In this document: piece after piece, positions 46,675 through 59,567 of the stretch | How the letters are laid out: every line of letters starts with the position of its first letter | How positions within the stretch are numbered: position 1 is the stretch's first letter | NCBI RefSeq assembly: GCF_000025565.1 | Contig: NC_014121.1 | Span: 930,001 to 994,000 of the forward strand | DNA: 64,000 bases | Source: Enterobacter cloacae subsp. cloacae ATCC 13047 | GTDB lineage: Bacteria > Pseudomonadota > Gammaproteobacteria > Enterobacterales > Enterobacteriaceae | Direction: 5' to 3' | Notes under the pieces: generated by a model | Told to the model about the DNA's origin: nothing | Seen by the model: only the letters and a program-made list of their open reading frames with translations | Databases searched by the model: none | Program-made: the position numbers and the translations under genes

Positions 46675-47832
46675 ATGGCTGGCTGGCATCTTGATACCAA
46701 AATGGCGCAGGATATCGTGGCGCGCACCATGCGCATCATCGATACCAATATCAACGTAATGGATGCCCGCGGGCGCATTATTGGCAGCGGCGATCGCGAG
46801 CGTATTGGGGAATTGCACGAAGGTGCACTGCTGGTGCTTTCCCAGGGGCGGGTCGTGGATATCGATGATGCCGTGGCGAAACACCTGCACGGCGTCCGTC
46901 AGGGCATCAATTTACCGCTGCGTCTTGAAGGGGAAATTGTTGGCGTAATAGGCCTGACCGGTGAACCCGAATCACTGCGTAAATATGGCGAGCTGGTCTG
47001 CATGACGGCGGAGATGATGCTGGAGCAGTCGCGCCTGATGCACCTGCTGGCCCAGGACAGCCGTCTGCGCGAAGAGCTGGTGATGAATCTGATTCAGGCA
47101 GAGGAGCATACGCCTGCGCTGAGCGAGTGGGCGCAGCGTCTGGGTATTGACCTGAACCAACCGCGCGTCGTGGCGGTGATTGAGGTGGATAGCGGCCAGC
47201 TGGGGGTCGATAGCGCGATGGCTGAATTGCAGCAGCTACAAAACGCGCTGGCAACGCCGGAGCGCGACAATCTGGTGGCGATTGTATCCCTGACGGAAAT
47301 GGTGGTGCTCAAGCCGGCGCTTAATGCGTTTGGTCGCTGGGATGCGGAAGATCACCGTCGTCGTGTGGAGCAGTTAATTTCCCGTATGAAAGAGAATGGT
47401 CAGCTGCGTTTTCGCGTCGCCCTGGGGAATTACTTTACCGGGCCTGGCAGTATCGCCCGCTCATGGCGTACGGCGCGTACCACGATGATGGTGGGTAAAC
47501 AGCGAATGCCGGAAAGCCGCAGCTATTTTTATCAGGATCTGATGCTGCCGGTACTGCTCGACAGCCTGCGCGGTGGCTGGCAGGCCAATGAGCTGGCGCG
47601 TCCGCTCGCGCGCCTGAAAGCGATGGACAACAATGGCCTGCTGCGCCGGACGCTACAGGCGTGGTTCCGGCATAACGTGCAGCCGCTGGCGACGTCGAAA
47701 GCGCTGTTCATTCACCGCAACACGCTGGAGTATCGGCTCAACCGGATTTCGGAGCTGACAGGGCTGGATCTGGGAAGTTTTGACGACAGACTGCTGCTGT
47801 ATGTGGCGTTACAGCTGGATGAACAGCGATGA
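46675..47832 (+). CDS. cdaR: Sugar diacid regulator CdaR
   Basis: Activates genes for glucarate, galactarate and glycerate use in E. coli. The 385-residue protein has an N-terminal diacid recognition domain (MAGWHLDTKMAQDIVARTM, GVIGLTGEPE), a central GGDEF-like region, and a PucR-type C-terminal helix-turn-helix (LATSKALFIHRNTLEYRLNRI). The Met at 46675 has AGGAGGG 7 nt upstream; a start 10 codons earlier lacks this. None of its target operons is in the window. Confidence 0.96.
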   Translation: MAGWHLDTKMAQDIVARTMRIIDTNINVMDARGRIIGSGDRERIGELHEGALLVLSQGRVVDIDDAVAKHLHGVRQGINLPLRLEGEIVGVIGLTGEPESLRKYGELVCMTAEMMLEQSRLMHLLAQDSRLREELVMNLIQAEEHTPALSEWAQRLGIDLNQPRVVAVIEVDSGQLGVDSAMAELQQLQNALATPERDNLVAIVSLTEMVVLKPALNAFGRWDAEDHRRRVEQLISRMKENGQLRFRVALGNYFTGPGSIARSWRTARTTMMVGKQRMPESRSYFYQDLMLPVLLDSLRGGWQANELARPLARLKAMDNNGLLRRTLQAWFRHNVQPLATSKALFIHRNTLEYRLNRISELTGLDLGSFDDRLLLYVALQLDEQR

Positions 47833-47840
47833 TGCTGTTT

Positions 47841-47872
47841 GCCGGGTGGCGGCTTCGCCTTACCCGGCCTAC
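47841..47872. repeat. REP element, copy 2
   Basis: Identical in all 32 bases to 4441-4472, 8 bp after the cdaR stop. Confidence 0.85.
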
Positions 47873-47884
47873 ATGATGGTTTTC

Positions 47885-47931
47885 TCCCTCTCCCTGTGGG
47901 AGAGGGCCGGGGTGAGGGCATCAGGCCGCAC
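47885..47931 (-). repeat. 3'-end stem-loop repeat, copy F
   Basis: Minus-oriented copy just past the yaeH stop: GTGCGGCCTGATGCCCTCA with CCCTCTCCC (47886-47894) and GGGAGAGGG (47898-47906). Confidence 0.85.
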
Positions 47932-47936
47932 CCAAC

Positions 47937-48326
47937 TTATTTGTTACGCGTTAATTTCTCAAGATCCGCTTCAATCTCGCTGATCTTATTAGTCACAACG
48001 CTTTCAAGGTGACGCAGATCGTCAAGGATCTTACGCTTGAGATCGACTTCGGTACGGTCGCGCTGGCAGATCTGATCGAGTTCATCGATCACATAGCGCA
48101 GATTGGGGCTGATTTCCTGAACCTCTTTGTATCCCTGTCCTACACCGTCTGCGACGACGGTCTTACGCTGGCGTGGATATTTAAACTTCACGCTCTTGGC
48201 GAAAAACTCTCCTTTGTCCTTGTGAAAATAGATTTTTAAAATGTCGTTGTTGGCTTCCTGGCGAAGGCTGTAACGATCAATTTCATCAGGATTGGTAATG
48301 CCCAGACTTTTCAGATTATCGTACAT
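47937..48326 (-). CDS. yaeH: UPF0325 family protein YaeH
   Basis: A 129-residue, highly charged protein of unknown function, conserved in enterobacteria. It begins [20 protein letters not shown], has a basic central stretch ([16 protein letters not shown]), and ends in a helical, probably coiled-coil region ([28 protein letters not shown], of which only part is quoted per rule: [17 protein letters not shown]). No signal peptide or membrane segment. Convergent with cdaR; dapD lies upstream with its own terminator between them. Confidence 0.93.
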   Translation of the reverse strand: MYDNLKSLGITNPDEIDRYSLRQEANNDILKIYFHKDKGEFFAKSVKFKYPRQRKTVVADGVGQGYKEVQEISPNLRYVIDELDQICQRDRTEVDLKRKILDDLRHLESVVTNKISEIEADLEKLTRNK

Positions 48327-48400
48327 AGCGGTACCCTTGATCTCAACATAACCTTTGAATAATTAACGAAAAAATCTATTTTCGCCACCCTCAGATATGA

Positions 48401-48426
48401 AAAAAGCGGGGTTGCCCCCGCTTTTT
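48401..48426 (-). terminator. Terminator after dapD
   Basis: An 11-bp stem AAAAAGCGGGG (48401-48411) with CCCCGCTTTTT (48416-48426), 4-nt loop, 11 bp beyond the dapD stop; on the minus strand it ends in a T run. Confidence 0.9.
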
Positions 48427-48437
48427 GTTATATCCGA

Positions 48438-49262
48438 TTAATCGATGGTGCGCAGCAATTCGTTGATGCCCACTTTACCGCGGGTTTTCGCGTCCACTTT
48501 CTTCACGATAACCGCACAGTACAGGCTGTACTTACCATCTTTAGACGGCAGGTTGCCGGAAACAACCACGGAGCCTGCCGGAACACGGCCGTAATGGATT
48601 TCGCCGGTTTCACGGTCATAAATACGGGTGCTCTGACCGATGTAAACGCCCATAGAGATTACTGAGCCTTCTTCAACGATCACGCCTTCTACCACTTCAG
48701 AGCGCGCGCCGATGAAGCAATTGTCTTCGATGATGGTTGGGTTAGCCTGCAGGGGTTCCAGTACGCCACCGATGCCGACGCCGCCGGACAGGTGAACGTT
48801 TTTACCGATCTGCGCGCAGGAGCCCACGGTAGCCCAGGTATCCACCATGGTACCTTCGTCTACATAGGCACCGATGTTTACGTAGGATGGCATCAGTACG
48901 GTGTTACGGGCGATGAACGCGCCCTGACGCACCGCAGCAGGTGGCACTACGCGGAAGCCTTCTTTCTGGAAACGCGCTTCGTCGTAATCAGCGAATTTCA
49001 TTGGCACTTTATCGAAGTAGCGGCTTTCAGCTCCGTCGATAACCTGGTTATCGTTGATACGGAAAGAGAGCAGCACGGCTTTCTTCAGCCATTGATGAGT
49101 GACCCACTGACCGTCGATTTTTTCTGCTACACGCAGCGCGCCGGAATCCAGCAGAGAAATCACCTGGTTAACCGCTTCGCGGGTAACGGTATCCACATTT
49201 GCCGGGGTAATCTCGGCGCGACGCTCAAAAGCGGACTCAATAACGTTCTGTAACTGCTGCAT
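48438..49262 (-). CDS. dapD: Tetrahydrodipicolinate N-succinyltransferase
   Basis: Succinylates tetrahydrodipicolinate in the pathway to diaminopimelate and lysine. The 274-residue protein has an N-terminal helical domain and a left-handed beta-helix of hexapeptide repeats ([57 protein letters not shown]). The ATG is 32 bp from the glnD stop, and the gene ends at a strong terminator. Trimeric cytoplasmic enzyme; identification is secure. Confidence 0.97.
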   Translation of the reverse strand: MQQLQNVIESAFERRAEITPANVDTVTREAVNQVISLLDSGALRVAEKIDGQWVTHQWLKKAVLLSFRINDNQVIDGAESRYFDKVPMKFADYDEARFQKEGFRVVPPAAVRQGAFIARNTVLMPSYVNIGAYVDEGTMVDTWATVGSCAQIGKNVHLSGGVGIGGVLEPLQANPTIIEDNCFIGARSEVVEGVIVEEGSVISMGVYIGQSTRIYDRETGEIHYGRVPAGSVVVSGNLPSKDGKYSLYCAVIVKKVDAKTRGKVGINELLRTID

Positions 49263-49294
49263 TGTTTACTCTTTCCATTTCACTAAAAAACACG

Positions 49295-52032
<2,738 letters not shown>

Positions 52033-52033
52033 A

Positions 52034-52828
52034 TCATTCATCGTGCGTCAGTATTGCCGGGATGGTGTCATCCTTGCGCAACGTCATAATTTCGCAGCCG
52101 TTGTCTGTTACCACAATAGTATGCTCGTACTGTGCAGACAAGCTTCTGTCTTTGGTTTTCACCGTCCAGCCATCTTTCATGGTACGGATACGGTAGTCAC
52201 CCGCGTTGACCATCGGCTCGATGGTGAAGGTCATCCCTTTTTGCAGCACCACGCCGCCGTCATCCGCATCGTAGTGCAGAACCTGCGGCTCTTCGTGGAA
52301 GACGCGGCCAATGCCGTGGCCACAATATTCGCGAACCACGGAGAAACCTTCCGCTTCGACAAACTTCTGGATAGCGGCACCAATGGTGCGCAGGCGAATG
52401 CCCGGTTTCACCATCTTCAGCGCCAGGTAGAGGCTCTCCTGCGTCACTTTACACAGGCGCTCACCCAGGATGGTTGGCTTGCCCACGATAAACATCTTCG
52501 AGGTGTCACCGTGGTAATCATCTTTAATGACGGTGACGTCGATGTTGACGATGTCGCCATCTTTCAGCAGTTTTTCGTCATCCGGAATACCGTGGCACAC
52601 CACTTCATTTATAGAAATGCAGACGGATTTCGGGAAACCGTGGTAGCCGAGGCAGGCGGAGACCGCGTGCTGCTCGTTAACGATATAGTCGTTACAGATG
52701 CGGTCCAGTTCGCCGGTGCTGACGCCCGGTTTCACGAACGGCTCGATCATTTCCAGCACTTCCGCGGCCAGACGACCGGCGACGCGCATCTTTTCAATTT
52801 CTTCAGGGGTCTTAATAGAGATAGCCAT
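52034..52828 (-). CDS. map: Methionine aminopeptidase type I
   Basis: Removes the initiator methionine from nascent proteins; essential. The 264-residue pita-bread enzyme has metal ligands in NIDVTVIKDDYHGDTS, the conserved His in EYCGHGIGRVFHEEP, and Glu residues in FTIEPMV and YEHTIVV. Divergent from rpsB across 321 bp. Start ATG at 52828 gives the E. coli length. Cytoplasmic and ribosome-associated. Confidence 0.98.
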   Translation of the reverse strand: MAISIKTPEEIEKMRVAGRLAAEVLEMIEPFVKPGVSTGELDRICNDYIVNEQHAVSACLGYHGFPKSVCISINEVVCHGIPDDEKLLKDGDIVNIDVTVIKDDYHGDTSKMFIVGKPTILGERLCKVTQESLYLALKMVKPGIRLRTIGAAIQKFVEAEGFSVVREYCGHGIGRVFHEEPQVLHYDADDGGVVLQKGMTFTIEPMVNAGDYRIRTMKDGWTVKTKDRSLSAQYEHTIVVTDNGCEIMTLRKDDTIPAILTHDE

Positions 52829-52950
52829 GTAATCTGTCCATCGGTGTCGATTTTTTCGACAATACTAGTCTAAGTACCGTCAATGGTATCAGTCAGGCGC
52901 ACCCCGTGCCAAACTGAGAATCATTAACAGCACACTACGCCAACAATTAT

Positions 52951-52980
52951 TGGTTTCTGGTCGTGATTTGTGGTATAAAG
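52951..52980 (+). promoter_or_regulatory. Predicted rpsB promoter
   Basis: TTGGTT (52951-52956) and TATAAA (52975-52980) are 18 bp apart, followed by GCGCGCC, a GC-rich discriminator typical of growth-rate and ppGpp-regulated promoters. The rest of 52829-52950 shows no clear gene. Confidence 0.7.
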
Positions 52981-52986
52981 CGCGCC

Positions 52987-53875
<889 letters not shown>

Positions 53876-53911
53876 TAAGGTTTCACCCCTTATTAGTACC
53901 GTGTATGAATA

Positions 53912-53936
53912 GGGGCCCATTATCGGCCCCTTTTTT
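53912..53936 (+). terminator. Partial terminator between rpsB and tsf
   Basis: GGGGCC (53912-53917) and GGCCCC (53925-53930), 7-nt loop, six T. tsf lies 56 bp further with no strong promoter, so read-through is expected. Confidence 0.85.
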
Positions 53937-53992
53937 CAATTTATACTGTTTGGCCGCAGGCCGGGCAGTTCACATCTCCCGAGGATTTAAGA

Positions 53993-54844
53993 ATGGCTGA
54001 AATTACCGCATCCCTGGTAAAAGAGCTGCGCGAGCGTACTGGCGCAGGCATGATGGATTGCAAAAAAGCGCTGACTGAAGCGAACGGCGACATCGAGCTG
54101 GCAATCGAAAACATGCGTAAATCCGGTGCGATCAAAGCAGCTAAAAAAGCAGGCAACGTTGCTGCTGACGGCGTGATCATCACTAAAATCGACGGCAACT
54201 ACGGCATCATTCTGGAAGTTAACTGCCAGACTGACTTCGTTGCTAAAGATGGTGGTTTCCAGGCATTTGCTAACAAAGTTCTGGACGCAGCTGTTGCTGG
54301 CAAAATCACTGACGTTGAAGTTCTGAAAGCACAGTTCGAAGAAGAACGTGTTGCGCTGGTCGCTAAAATCGGTGAGAACATCAACATCCGTCGCGTAGCT
54401 TCCCTGGAAGGCGACGTTCTGGGTTCTTACCAGCACGGTGCGCGTATCGGTGTTCTGGTTGCGGCTAAAGGCGCTGACGAAGAGCTGGTTAAACAGCTGG
54501 CAATGCACATCGCTGCAAGCAAACCAGAATTCGTTAAACCAGAAGACGTGTCTGCTGAAGTGGTAGAGAAAGAGTACCAGGTTCAGCTGGACATCGCGAT
54601 GCAGTCTGGTAAGCCAAAAGAAATCGCAGAGAAAATGGTTGAAGGCCGCATGAAGAAATTCACCGGCGAAGTTTCTCTGACTGGCCAGCCTTTCGTTATG
54701 GATCCAAGCAAATCCGTTGCTCAGCTGCTGAAAGAGCACAACGCTGACGTAACTGGCTTCATCCGCTTCGAAGTGGGCGAAGGCATCGAGAAAGTTGAGA
54801 CTGACTTCGCAGCAGAAGTTGCTGCAATGTCCAAGCAGTCTTAA
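53993..54844 (+). CDS. tsf: Translation elongation factor Ts
   Basis: Exchanges GDP for GTP on EF-Tu. The 283-residue protein has the N-terminal UBA-like domain with [20 protein letters not shown], the core motif [13 protein letters not shown] (Asp and Phe contact EF-Tu), and the coiled-coil and C-terminal helices. GAGGA precedes the ATG. Co-transcribed with rpsB through a partial terminator; ends at a stronger one. Confidence 0.99.
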   Translation: MAEITASLVKELRERTGAGMMDCKKALTEANGDIELAIENMRKSGAIKAAKKAGNVAADGVIITKIDGNYGIILEVNCQTDFVAKDGGFQAFANKVLDAAVAGKITDVEVLKAQFEEERVALVAKIGENINIRRVASLEGDVLGSYQHGARIGVLVAAKGADEELVKQLAMHIAASKPEFVKPEDVSAEVVEKEYQVQLDIAMQSGKPKEIAEKMVEGRMKKFTGEVSLTGQPFVMDPSKSVAQLLKEHNADVTGFIRFEVGEGIEKVETDFAAEVAAMSKQS

Positions 54845-54855
54845 TGATGAAAAAG

Positions 54856-54882
54856 GAGCCGCCTGAGGGCGGCTTCTTTTTG
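54856..54882 (+). terminator. Terminator after tsf
   Basis: GCCGCC (54858-54863), TGAG, GGCGGC (54868-54873), then TTCTTTTT. Starts 12 bp after the tsf stop. Confidence 0.9.
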
Positions 54883-54995
54883 TCACCCGTCAGACGAAAA
54901 TCAGACAGGATCCCGTATCGCTGTGCTGGTATGCGACATACTATGTCGCCAGAATTAACCCCCATCTTAATCGTTGACAGTCTCAGGAAAGAAAC

Positions 54996-55721
54996 ATGGC
55001 TACCAATGCAAAACCCGTGTACAAACGCATTCTGCTTAAGCTGAGTGGCGAAGCGCTGCAGGGATCGGAAGGCTTCGGTATTGACGCAAGCATTCTCGAC
55101 CGCATGGCACAGGAGATCAAAGAACTTGTCGAACTGGGTATTCAGGTCGGCGTGGTCATTGGCGGTGGCAACCTTTTCCGTGGTGCTGGTCTGGCGAAAG
55201 CGGGGATGAACCGCGTTGTGGGCGACCATATGGGTATGCTGGCAACCGTGATGAACGGTCTGGCAATGCGTGATGCGTTGCATCGTGCCTATGTGAATGC
55301 CCGCCTGATGTCCGCTATTCCTTTGAATGGCGTTTGCGATAACTACAGCTGGGCAGAAGCGATCAGCCTGCTGCGCAACAACCGCGTGGTGATCCTCTCC
55401 GCCGGTACGGGTAACCCGTTCTTTACAACCGATTCCGCTGCCTGCCTGCGCGGTATCGAAATCGAAGCCGACGTGGTGCTGAAAGCAACCAAAGTGGATG
55501 GCGTGTTTACCGCCGACCCGGCAAAAGATCCCTCTGCCACCATGTACGATCAGCTGTCCTACAGCGAAGTGCTGGAAAAGGAGCTGAAAGTGATGGATCT
55601 TGCCGCCTTCACGCTGGCTCGCGACCACAAACTGCCGATCCGTGTCTTCAATATGAATAAGCCTGGCGCACTGCGCCGCGTGGTCATGGGCGAAAAAGAA
55701 GGCACATTGATCACGGAATAA
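54996..55721 (+). CDS. pyrH: UMP kinase
   Basis: Phosphorylates UMP to UDP; essential, hexameric, allosterically controlled by GTP and UTP. The 241-residue amino-acid-kinase-fold protein has [38 protein letters not shown] and [19 protein letters not shown] precedes the ATG. It has its own gap after the tsf terminator, so an independent promoter is likely there. Near-identical to E. coli. Confidence 0.98.
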   Translation: MATNAKPVYKRILLKLSGEALQGSEGFGIDASILDRMAQEIKELVELGIQVGVVIGGGNLFRGAGLAKAGMNRVVGDHMGMLATVMNGLAMRDALHRAYVNARLMSAIPLNGVCDNYSWAEAISLLRNNRVVILSAGTGNPFFTTDSAACLRGIEIEADVVLKATKVDGVFTADPAKDPSATMYDQLSYSEVLEKELKVMDLAAFTLARDHKLPIRVFNMNKPGALRRVVMGEKEGTLITE

Positions 55722-55796
55722 TTTCCGTCGGCGATAAATACAGGTAAGATTCCGCTTTATTTTGAAGTGGTATCTTACCCGGACGCGCCATTGGCG

Positions 55797-55824
55797 TTGC
55801 CATGAATTAAACGCGACTATACTT
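55797..55824 (+). promoter_or_regulatory. Predicted frr promoter
   Basis: TTGCCA (55797-55802), 16 bp, TATACT (55819-55824), about 65 bp before the frr start. A GGTAAGA/TCTTACC inverted repeat in 55740-55785 lies upstream and may be the pyrH 3' hairpin. Confidence 0.6.
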
Positions 55825-55888
55825 AGCACACCTGTAGCACTGTGCTGGCGGATAGTCTGCCTGAGACAAGTTTTCAAGGATTCGTAAC

Positions 55889-56446
55889 GTGATTAACGAC
55901 ATCAGAAAAGATGCTGAAGTACGCATGGAAAAATGCGTAGAAGCGTTCAAAACCCAAATCAGCAAAATCCGTACTGGCCGTGCTTCTCCAAGCCTGCTGG
56001 ATGGCATCATCGTAGAGTACTACGGTACGCCTACCCCTCTGCGCCAGCTGGCGAGCGTGACCGTAGAAGATACCCGTACGCTGAAAATCAACGTGTTCGA
56101 TCGCTCTATGGGCCCGGCGGTTGAGAAAGCGATCATGGCATCTGACCTCGGTCTGAACCCAAGCTCTGCGGGTGCTGATATCCGTGTTCCACTGCCTCCG
56201 CTGACCGAAGAGCGTCGTAAAGACCTGATCAAAGTGGTGCGTGGCGAAGCTGAGCAGGGTCGTGTTTCCGTGCGTAACGTCCGTCGCGACGCTAACGATA
56301 AAGTGAAAGCGCTGCTGAAAGAAAAAGAGATCAGTGAAGATGACGATCGTCGTTCACAGGACGACATTCAGAAAATGACTGACGCTGCCATCAAGAAAAT
56401 TGATGCGGCGCTGGCAGATAAAGAAGCGGAACTGATGCAGTTCTGA
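55889..56446 (+). CDS. frr: Ribosome recycling factor, GTG start
   Basis: Splits post-termination ribosomes with EF-G. The 185-residue protein has the RRF helices and the loop motifs [33 protein letters not shown] and the C-terminal [19 protein letters not shown]. Initiation is at GTG (55889) with AAGGA 8 nt upstream, as in E. coli. A long-loop hairpin and T-rich stretch follow before dxr. Confidence 0.98.
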   Translation: MINDIRKDAEVRMEKCVEAFKTQISKIRTGRASPSLLDGIIVEYYGTPTPLRQLASVTVEDTRTLKINVFDRSMGPAVEKAIMASDLGLNPSSAGADIRVPLPPLTEERRKDLIKVVRGEAEQGRVSVRNVRRDANDKVKALLKEKEISEDDDRRSQDDIQKMTDAAIKKIDAALADKEAELMQF

Positions 56447-56464
56447 TTTCTGTCTTACACTGAT

Positions 56465-56512
56465 AAACGCCGTTCAGAGGGACTTCGGGTCTTGCTGGCG
56501 GCGTTTTGCTTT
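56465..56512 (+). terminator. Possible terminator after frr
   Basis: AAACGCCG (56465-56472) pairs with CGGCGTTT (56499-56506) around a 26-nt loop that can itself fold, followed by TGCTTTT. It lies 18 bp past the frr stop. Confidence 0.6.
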
Positions 56513-56541
56513 TATCTGGTCTAACTTTTTTCGGGCATCTC

Positions 56542-57741
56542 ATGAAGCATTTAACTCTCCTTGGCTCAACCGGATCTATCGGTTGCAGCACTCTCGACGT
56601 TGTACGCCACAACCCTGCGCTTTACACCGTGACAGCACTGGTGGCCGGGAAGAATGTGCAGCGAATGGTCGAGCAGTGTCTGGAGTTTACGCCCCGCTAT
56701 GCGGTAATGGATGACGAAGAGAGCGCCCGCCAGCTGAAAGCCGCTCTGCAAGAGAAGGGCAGTCGTACTGAGGTTCTGAGCGGGCAGCAGGCTGCCTGTG
56801 AGATGGCCGCGCTGGATGAGGTCGATCAGGTGATGGCCGCCATTGTTGGCGCGGCCGGGTTGCTGCCGACGCTGGCCGCCATCGATGCCGGTAAAGATGT
56901 TCTGCTGGCGAATAAAGAGTCGCTGGTGACCTGCGGACGCCTGTTTATGGAGGCGGTTAAGCAGCGCGGAGCACGACTTTTGCCGGTCGACAGCGAGCAC
57001 AACGCCATTTTTCAGAGTTTACCGCAACCTTTTCAGCAGAACCTGGGGTACGCTGACCTGGAGCAGAATGGGGTTGTATCGATTTTGCTTACCGGGTCTG
57101 GTGGCCCGTTCCGTGAAACGCCACTGTCTGAACTGAGCGCAATGACGCCGGATCAGGCGTGCCGTCATCCGAACTGGTCAATGGGGCGTAAGATCTCCGT
57201 TGACTCTGCCACTATGATGAACAAAGGTCTGGAATACATTGAAGCTCGCTGGCTGTTTAACGCGTCGGCGAAACAGATGGAAGTGCTGATCCACCCGCAA
57301 TCGGTGATTCACTCGATGGTGCGCTATCAGGACGGCAGCGTGCTGGCACAGCTGGGAGAGCCGGATATGCGTACGCCAATTGCACATGCAATGTCATGGC
57401 CTGAACGCGTGAAATCTGGCGTGAAGCCACTCGATTTTTGCAAGCTGAGCTCCCTGACGTTCAGTGAACCTGACTACGATCGTTATCCGTGTCTTAAGCT
57501 TGCAATGAATGCCTTTGACCAGGGGCAGGCGGCGACGACGGCACTCAATGCAGCCAATGAAATTACCGTTGAAGCATTTCTGAATCAGCAGATCCGTTTC
57601 ACCGATATCGCTATGCTGAATTTGTCGGTACTGGAGTTGATGGATCTGCGCGAACCTCAAAGCGTGGAAGAGGTGCTGGCGGTAGATGAGCAGGCTCGTA
57701 TTATTGCGCGCAAACAGGTGACACGTCTCGCAAGCTGGTGA
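56542..57741 (+). CDS. dxr: 1-deoxy-D-xylulose 5-phosphate reductoisomerase
   Basis: Commits DXP to the MEP isoprenoid pathway, making MEP with NADPH. The 399-residue protein has the NADPH loop GSTGSIG at 8-14, [11 protein letters not shown], the metal-site [11 protein letters not shown], and SGGPFRETP plus [23 protein letters not shown] (catalytic His and substrate loop). The Met at 56542 is preferred to one 12 codons upstream; only it places the Rossmann strand at the N-terminus. Its product pathway supplies the substrate of UppS encoded next. Confidence 0.97.
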   Translation: MKHLTLLGSTGSIGCSTLDVVRHNPALYTVTALVAGKNVQRMVEQCLEFTPRYAVMDDEESARQLKAALQEKGSRTEVLSGQQAACEMAALDEVDQVMAAIVGAAGLLPTLAAIDAGKDVLLANKESLVTCGRLFMEAVKQRGARLLPVDSEHNAIFQSLPQPFQQNLGYADLEQNGVVSILLTGSGGPFRETPLSELSAMTPDQACRHPNWSMGRKISVDSATMMNKGLEYIEARWLFNASAKQMEVLIHPQSVIHSMVRYQDGSVLAQLGEPDMRTPIAHAMSWPERVKSGVKPLDFCKLSSLTFSEPDYDRYPCLKLAMNAFDQGQAATTALNAANEITVEAFLNQQIRFTDIAMLNLSVLELMDLREPQSVEEVLAVDEQARIIARKQVTRLASW

Positions 57742-57768
57742 TAAAGCAAGCACTAGTCGTCGTGCTAT

Positions 57769-57866
57769 TTGTTAGCGTTGGGCTTCGGTGATATAGTCTG
57801 CGCCACCTGATCGCAGGTATTTGACTTTAAGTGGTCAGGTAAGCCGTGGTTTGACACGGCTTTTTT
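57769..57866 (+). ncRNA. Short promoter-terminator unit upstream of uppS (leader or small RNA)
   Basis: A good sigma-70 promoter, TTGTTA (57769-57774), 17 bp, TATAGT (57792-57797), is followed within 45 bp by an intrinsic terminator: AAGCCGTG (57841-57848), 6-nt loop, CACGGCTT (57855-57862), T run to 57866. The predicted transcript is about 63 nt from near 57804, with ACCTGA (57805-57810) able to pair with TCAGGT (57835-57840). It could be a small RNA or an attenuated leader of the uppS-cdsA-rseP operon. No known name is assigned. Confidence 0.5.
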
Positions 57867-57927
57867 ACGTATAGGCTTCAGTATTCCTGAGTACCGTTAA
57901 ATCCTTTTCAGGGACTAAAAACGCGTT

Positions 57928-58686
57928 ATGTTGTCTGCGAATCAACCAATAAGCGAAAACTTGCCAGCTCATGGCTGCCGTCATGTAGCAATCATCATGG
58001 ATGGCAATGGCCGCTGGGCGAAAAGACAAGGGAAGATACGAGCCTTTGGGCATAAAGCTGGGGCGAAATCTGTTCGCCGCGCCGTCTCTTTTGCCGCCAA
58101 TAACGGCATTGATGCGTTAACGCTCTATGCTTTTAGCAGTGAAAACTGGAATCGACCTGCGCAGGAAGTGACTGCGTTGATGGAACTGTTTGTGTGGGCG
58201 CTCGACAGCGAAGTAAAAAGCCTGCATCGCCACAACGTGCGCCTGCGTGTCATTGGCGAAACCAGTCGTTTTAACTCACGTTTGCAGGAACGGATTCGTA
58301 AAGCAGAAGCGCTGACTGAAAATAACACGGGTCTGACGCTGAATATCGCGGCGAATTACGGTGGACGCTGGGATATTATCCAGGGGGTTCGGCACCTGGC
58401 CGAACAGGTTCAGGAAGGGTTGTTGAGGCCCGACCAAATTGATGAAGACGCGCTGAGCAAGCAAATCTGCATGAATGAACTGGCACCTGTGGATTTGGTA
58501 ATTAGGACAGGGGGAGAACATCGCATAAGTAACTTTTTGCTGTGGCAAATTGCCTATGCCGAACTTTACTTTACGGATGTGCTTTGGCCCGATTTTGATG
58601 AACAAGACTTTGAAGGTGCGCTGCATGCCTTTGCCAATCGAGAGCGTCGTTTCGGCGGCACCGAGCCTGGTGGCGACAAAGCCTGA
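57928..58686 (+). CDS. uppS: Undecaprenyl diphosphate synthase
   Basis: Extends farnesyl diphosphate with eight isopentenyl units (cis) to give the lipid carrier for cell-wall and O-antigen sugars; also called ispU. 252 residues, with catalytic Asp25 in AIIMDGNGRWA, YAFSSENWNRP, and the C-terminal LVIRTGGEHRISNFLLWQ. Uses precursors from the Dxr pathway. Twelve bp separate it from cdsA, so they share an operon. Confidence 0.97.
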   Translation: MLSANQPISENLPAHGCRHVAIIMDGNGRWAKRQGKIRAFGHKAGAKSVRRAVSFAANNGIDALTLYAFSSENWNRPAQEVTALMELFVWALDSEVKSLHRHNVRLRVIGETSRFNSRLQERIRKAEALTENNTGLTLNIAANYGGRWDIIQGVRHLAEQVQEGLLRPDQIDEDALSKQICMNELAPVDLVIRTGGEHRISNFLLWQIAYAELYFTDVLWPDFDEQDFEGALHAFANRERRFGGTEPGGDKA

Positions 58687-58698
58687 TGGGGGTAGCTT

Positions 58699-59556
58699 TT
58701 GCTGAAGTATCGCCTGATTTCCGCTTTTGTATTAATACCCATTGTCATTGCGGCGCTGTTTTTACTGCCCCCGGTGGGATTTGCTATTGTCACGCTGGTG
58801 GTGTGTATGCTGGCCGCGTGGGAATGGGGACAGTTTAGCGGCTTTACGTCGCGCAGTCAGCGGGTATGGCTGGCGGTACTCTGTGGCTTGATCCTGGCCC
58901 TGATGCTGTTTACCTTGCCGGAATATCACCATGATATTCACCAACCACTGGTTGCCGGGTCCCTGTGGGTATCGTTGGCCTGGTGGATCGCCGCCCTTGT
59001 TTTGGTGCTTTTTTATCCAGGCTCCGCGGCGTTATGGCGCAACTCAAAAGTGCTGCGCCTTATATTTGGTCTTCTTACCATCGTGCCTTTTTTCTGGGGC
59101 ATGGTGGCCCTGCGCGCCTGGCACTACGACGAAAACCACTACAGCGGTGCGATTTGGCTGCTTTATGTGATGATTCTGGTCTGGGGGGCTGACTCTGGGG
59201 CCTATATGTTTGGTAAACTGTTCGGCAAACATAAACTGGCTCCGAAGGTGTCGCCTGGTAAAACCTGGCAAGGATTTATCGGCGGCCTGTTTACGGCAGC
59301 GATTATCTCCTGGGGCTATGGCGTCTGGGCGAATCTGGACATTGCACCGTCAATACTGCTGGTGTGTTCGATTTTTGCCGCGCTGGCCTCGGTACTCGGT
59401 GATTTAACCGAAAGTATGTTCAAGCGAGAAGCAGGGATTAAGGACAGTGGACACCTGATTCCAGGGCATGGCGGGATACTGGATCGCATTGACAGCCTGA
59501 CAGCGGCTGTTCCCGTGTTTGCTTGTCTGCTTTTACTGGTATTCGGGACGATTTAA
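58699..59556 (+). CDS. cdsA: Phosphatidate cytidylyltransferase, TTG start
   Basis: Makes CDP-diacylglycerol, the precursor of all membrane phospholipids. The 285-residue polytopic inner-membrane enzyme begins at TTG (58699) with GGGGGT 6 nt upstream, as the E. coli length requires. The CDS signature [20 protein letters not shown] and GILDRIDS is intact near the C-terminus; about eight membrane segments are visible. Followed 11 bp later by rseP. Confidence 0.96.
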   Translation: MLKYRLISAFVLIPIVIAALFLLPPVGFAIVTLVVCMLAAWEWGQFSGFTSRSQRVWLAVLCGLILALMLFTLPEYHHDIHQPLVAGSLWVSLAWWIAALVLVLFYPGSAALWRNSKVLRLIFGLLTIVPFFWGMVALRAWHYDENHYSGAIWLLYVMILVWGADSGAYMFGKLFGKHKLAPKVSPGKTWQGFIGGLFTAAIISWGYGVWANLDIAPSILLVCSIFAALASVLGDLTESMFKREAGIKDSGHLIPGHGGILDRIDSLTAAVPVFACLLLLVFGTI

Positions 59557-59567
59557 CGGAAGGTTTT

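Noticed and set aside
54759..55877. A 372-codon minus-strand open frame over pyrH.
   Set aside because: Antisense shadow of pyrH; crosses the tsf terminator and has no recognisable motif.
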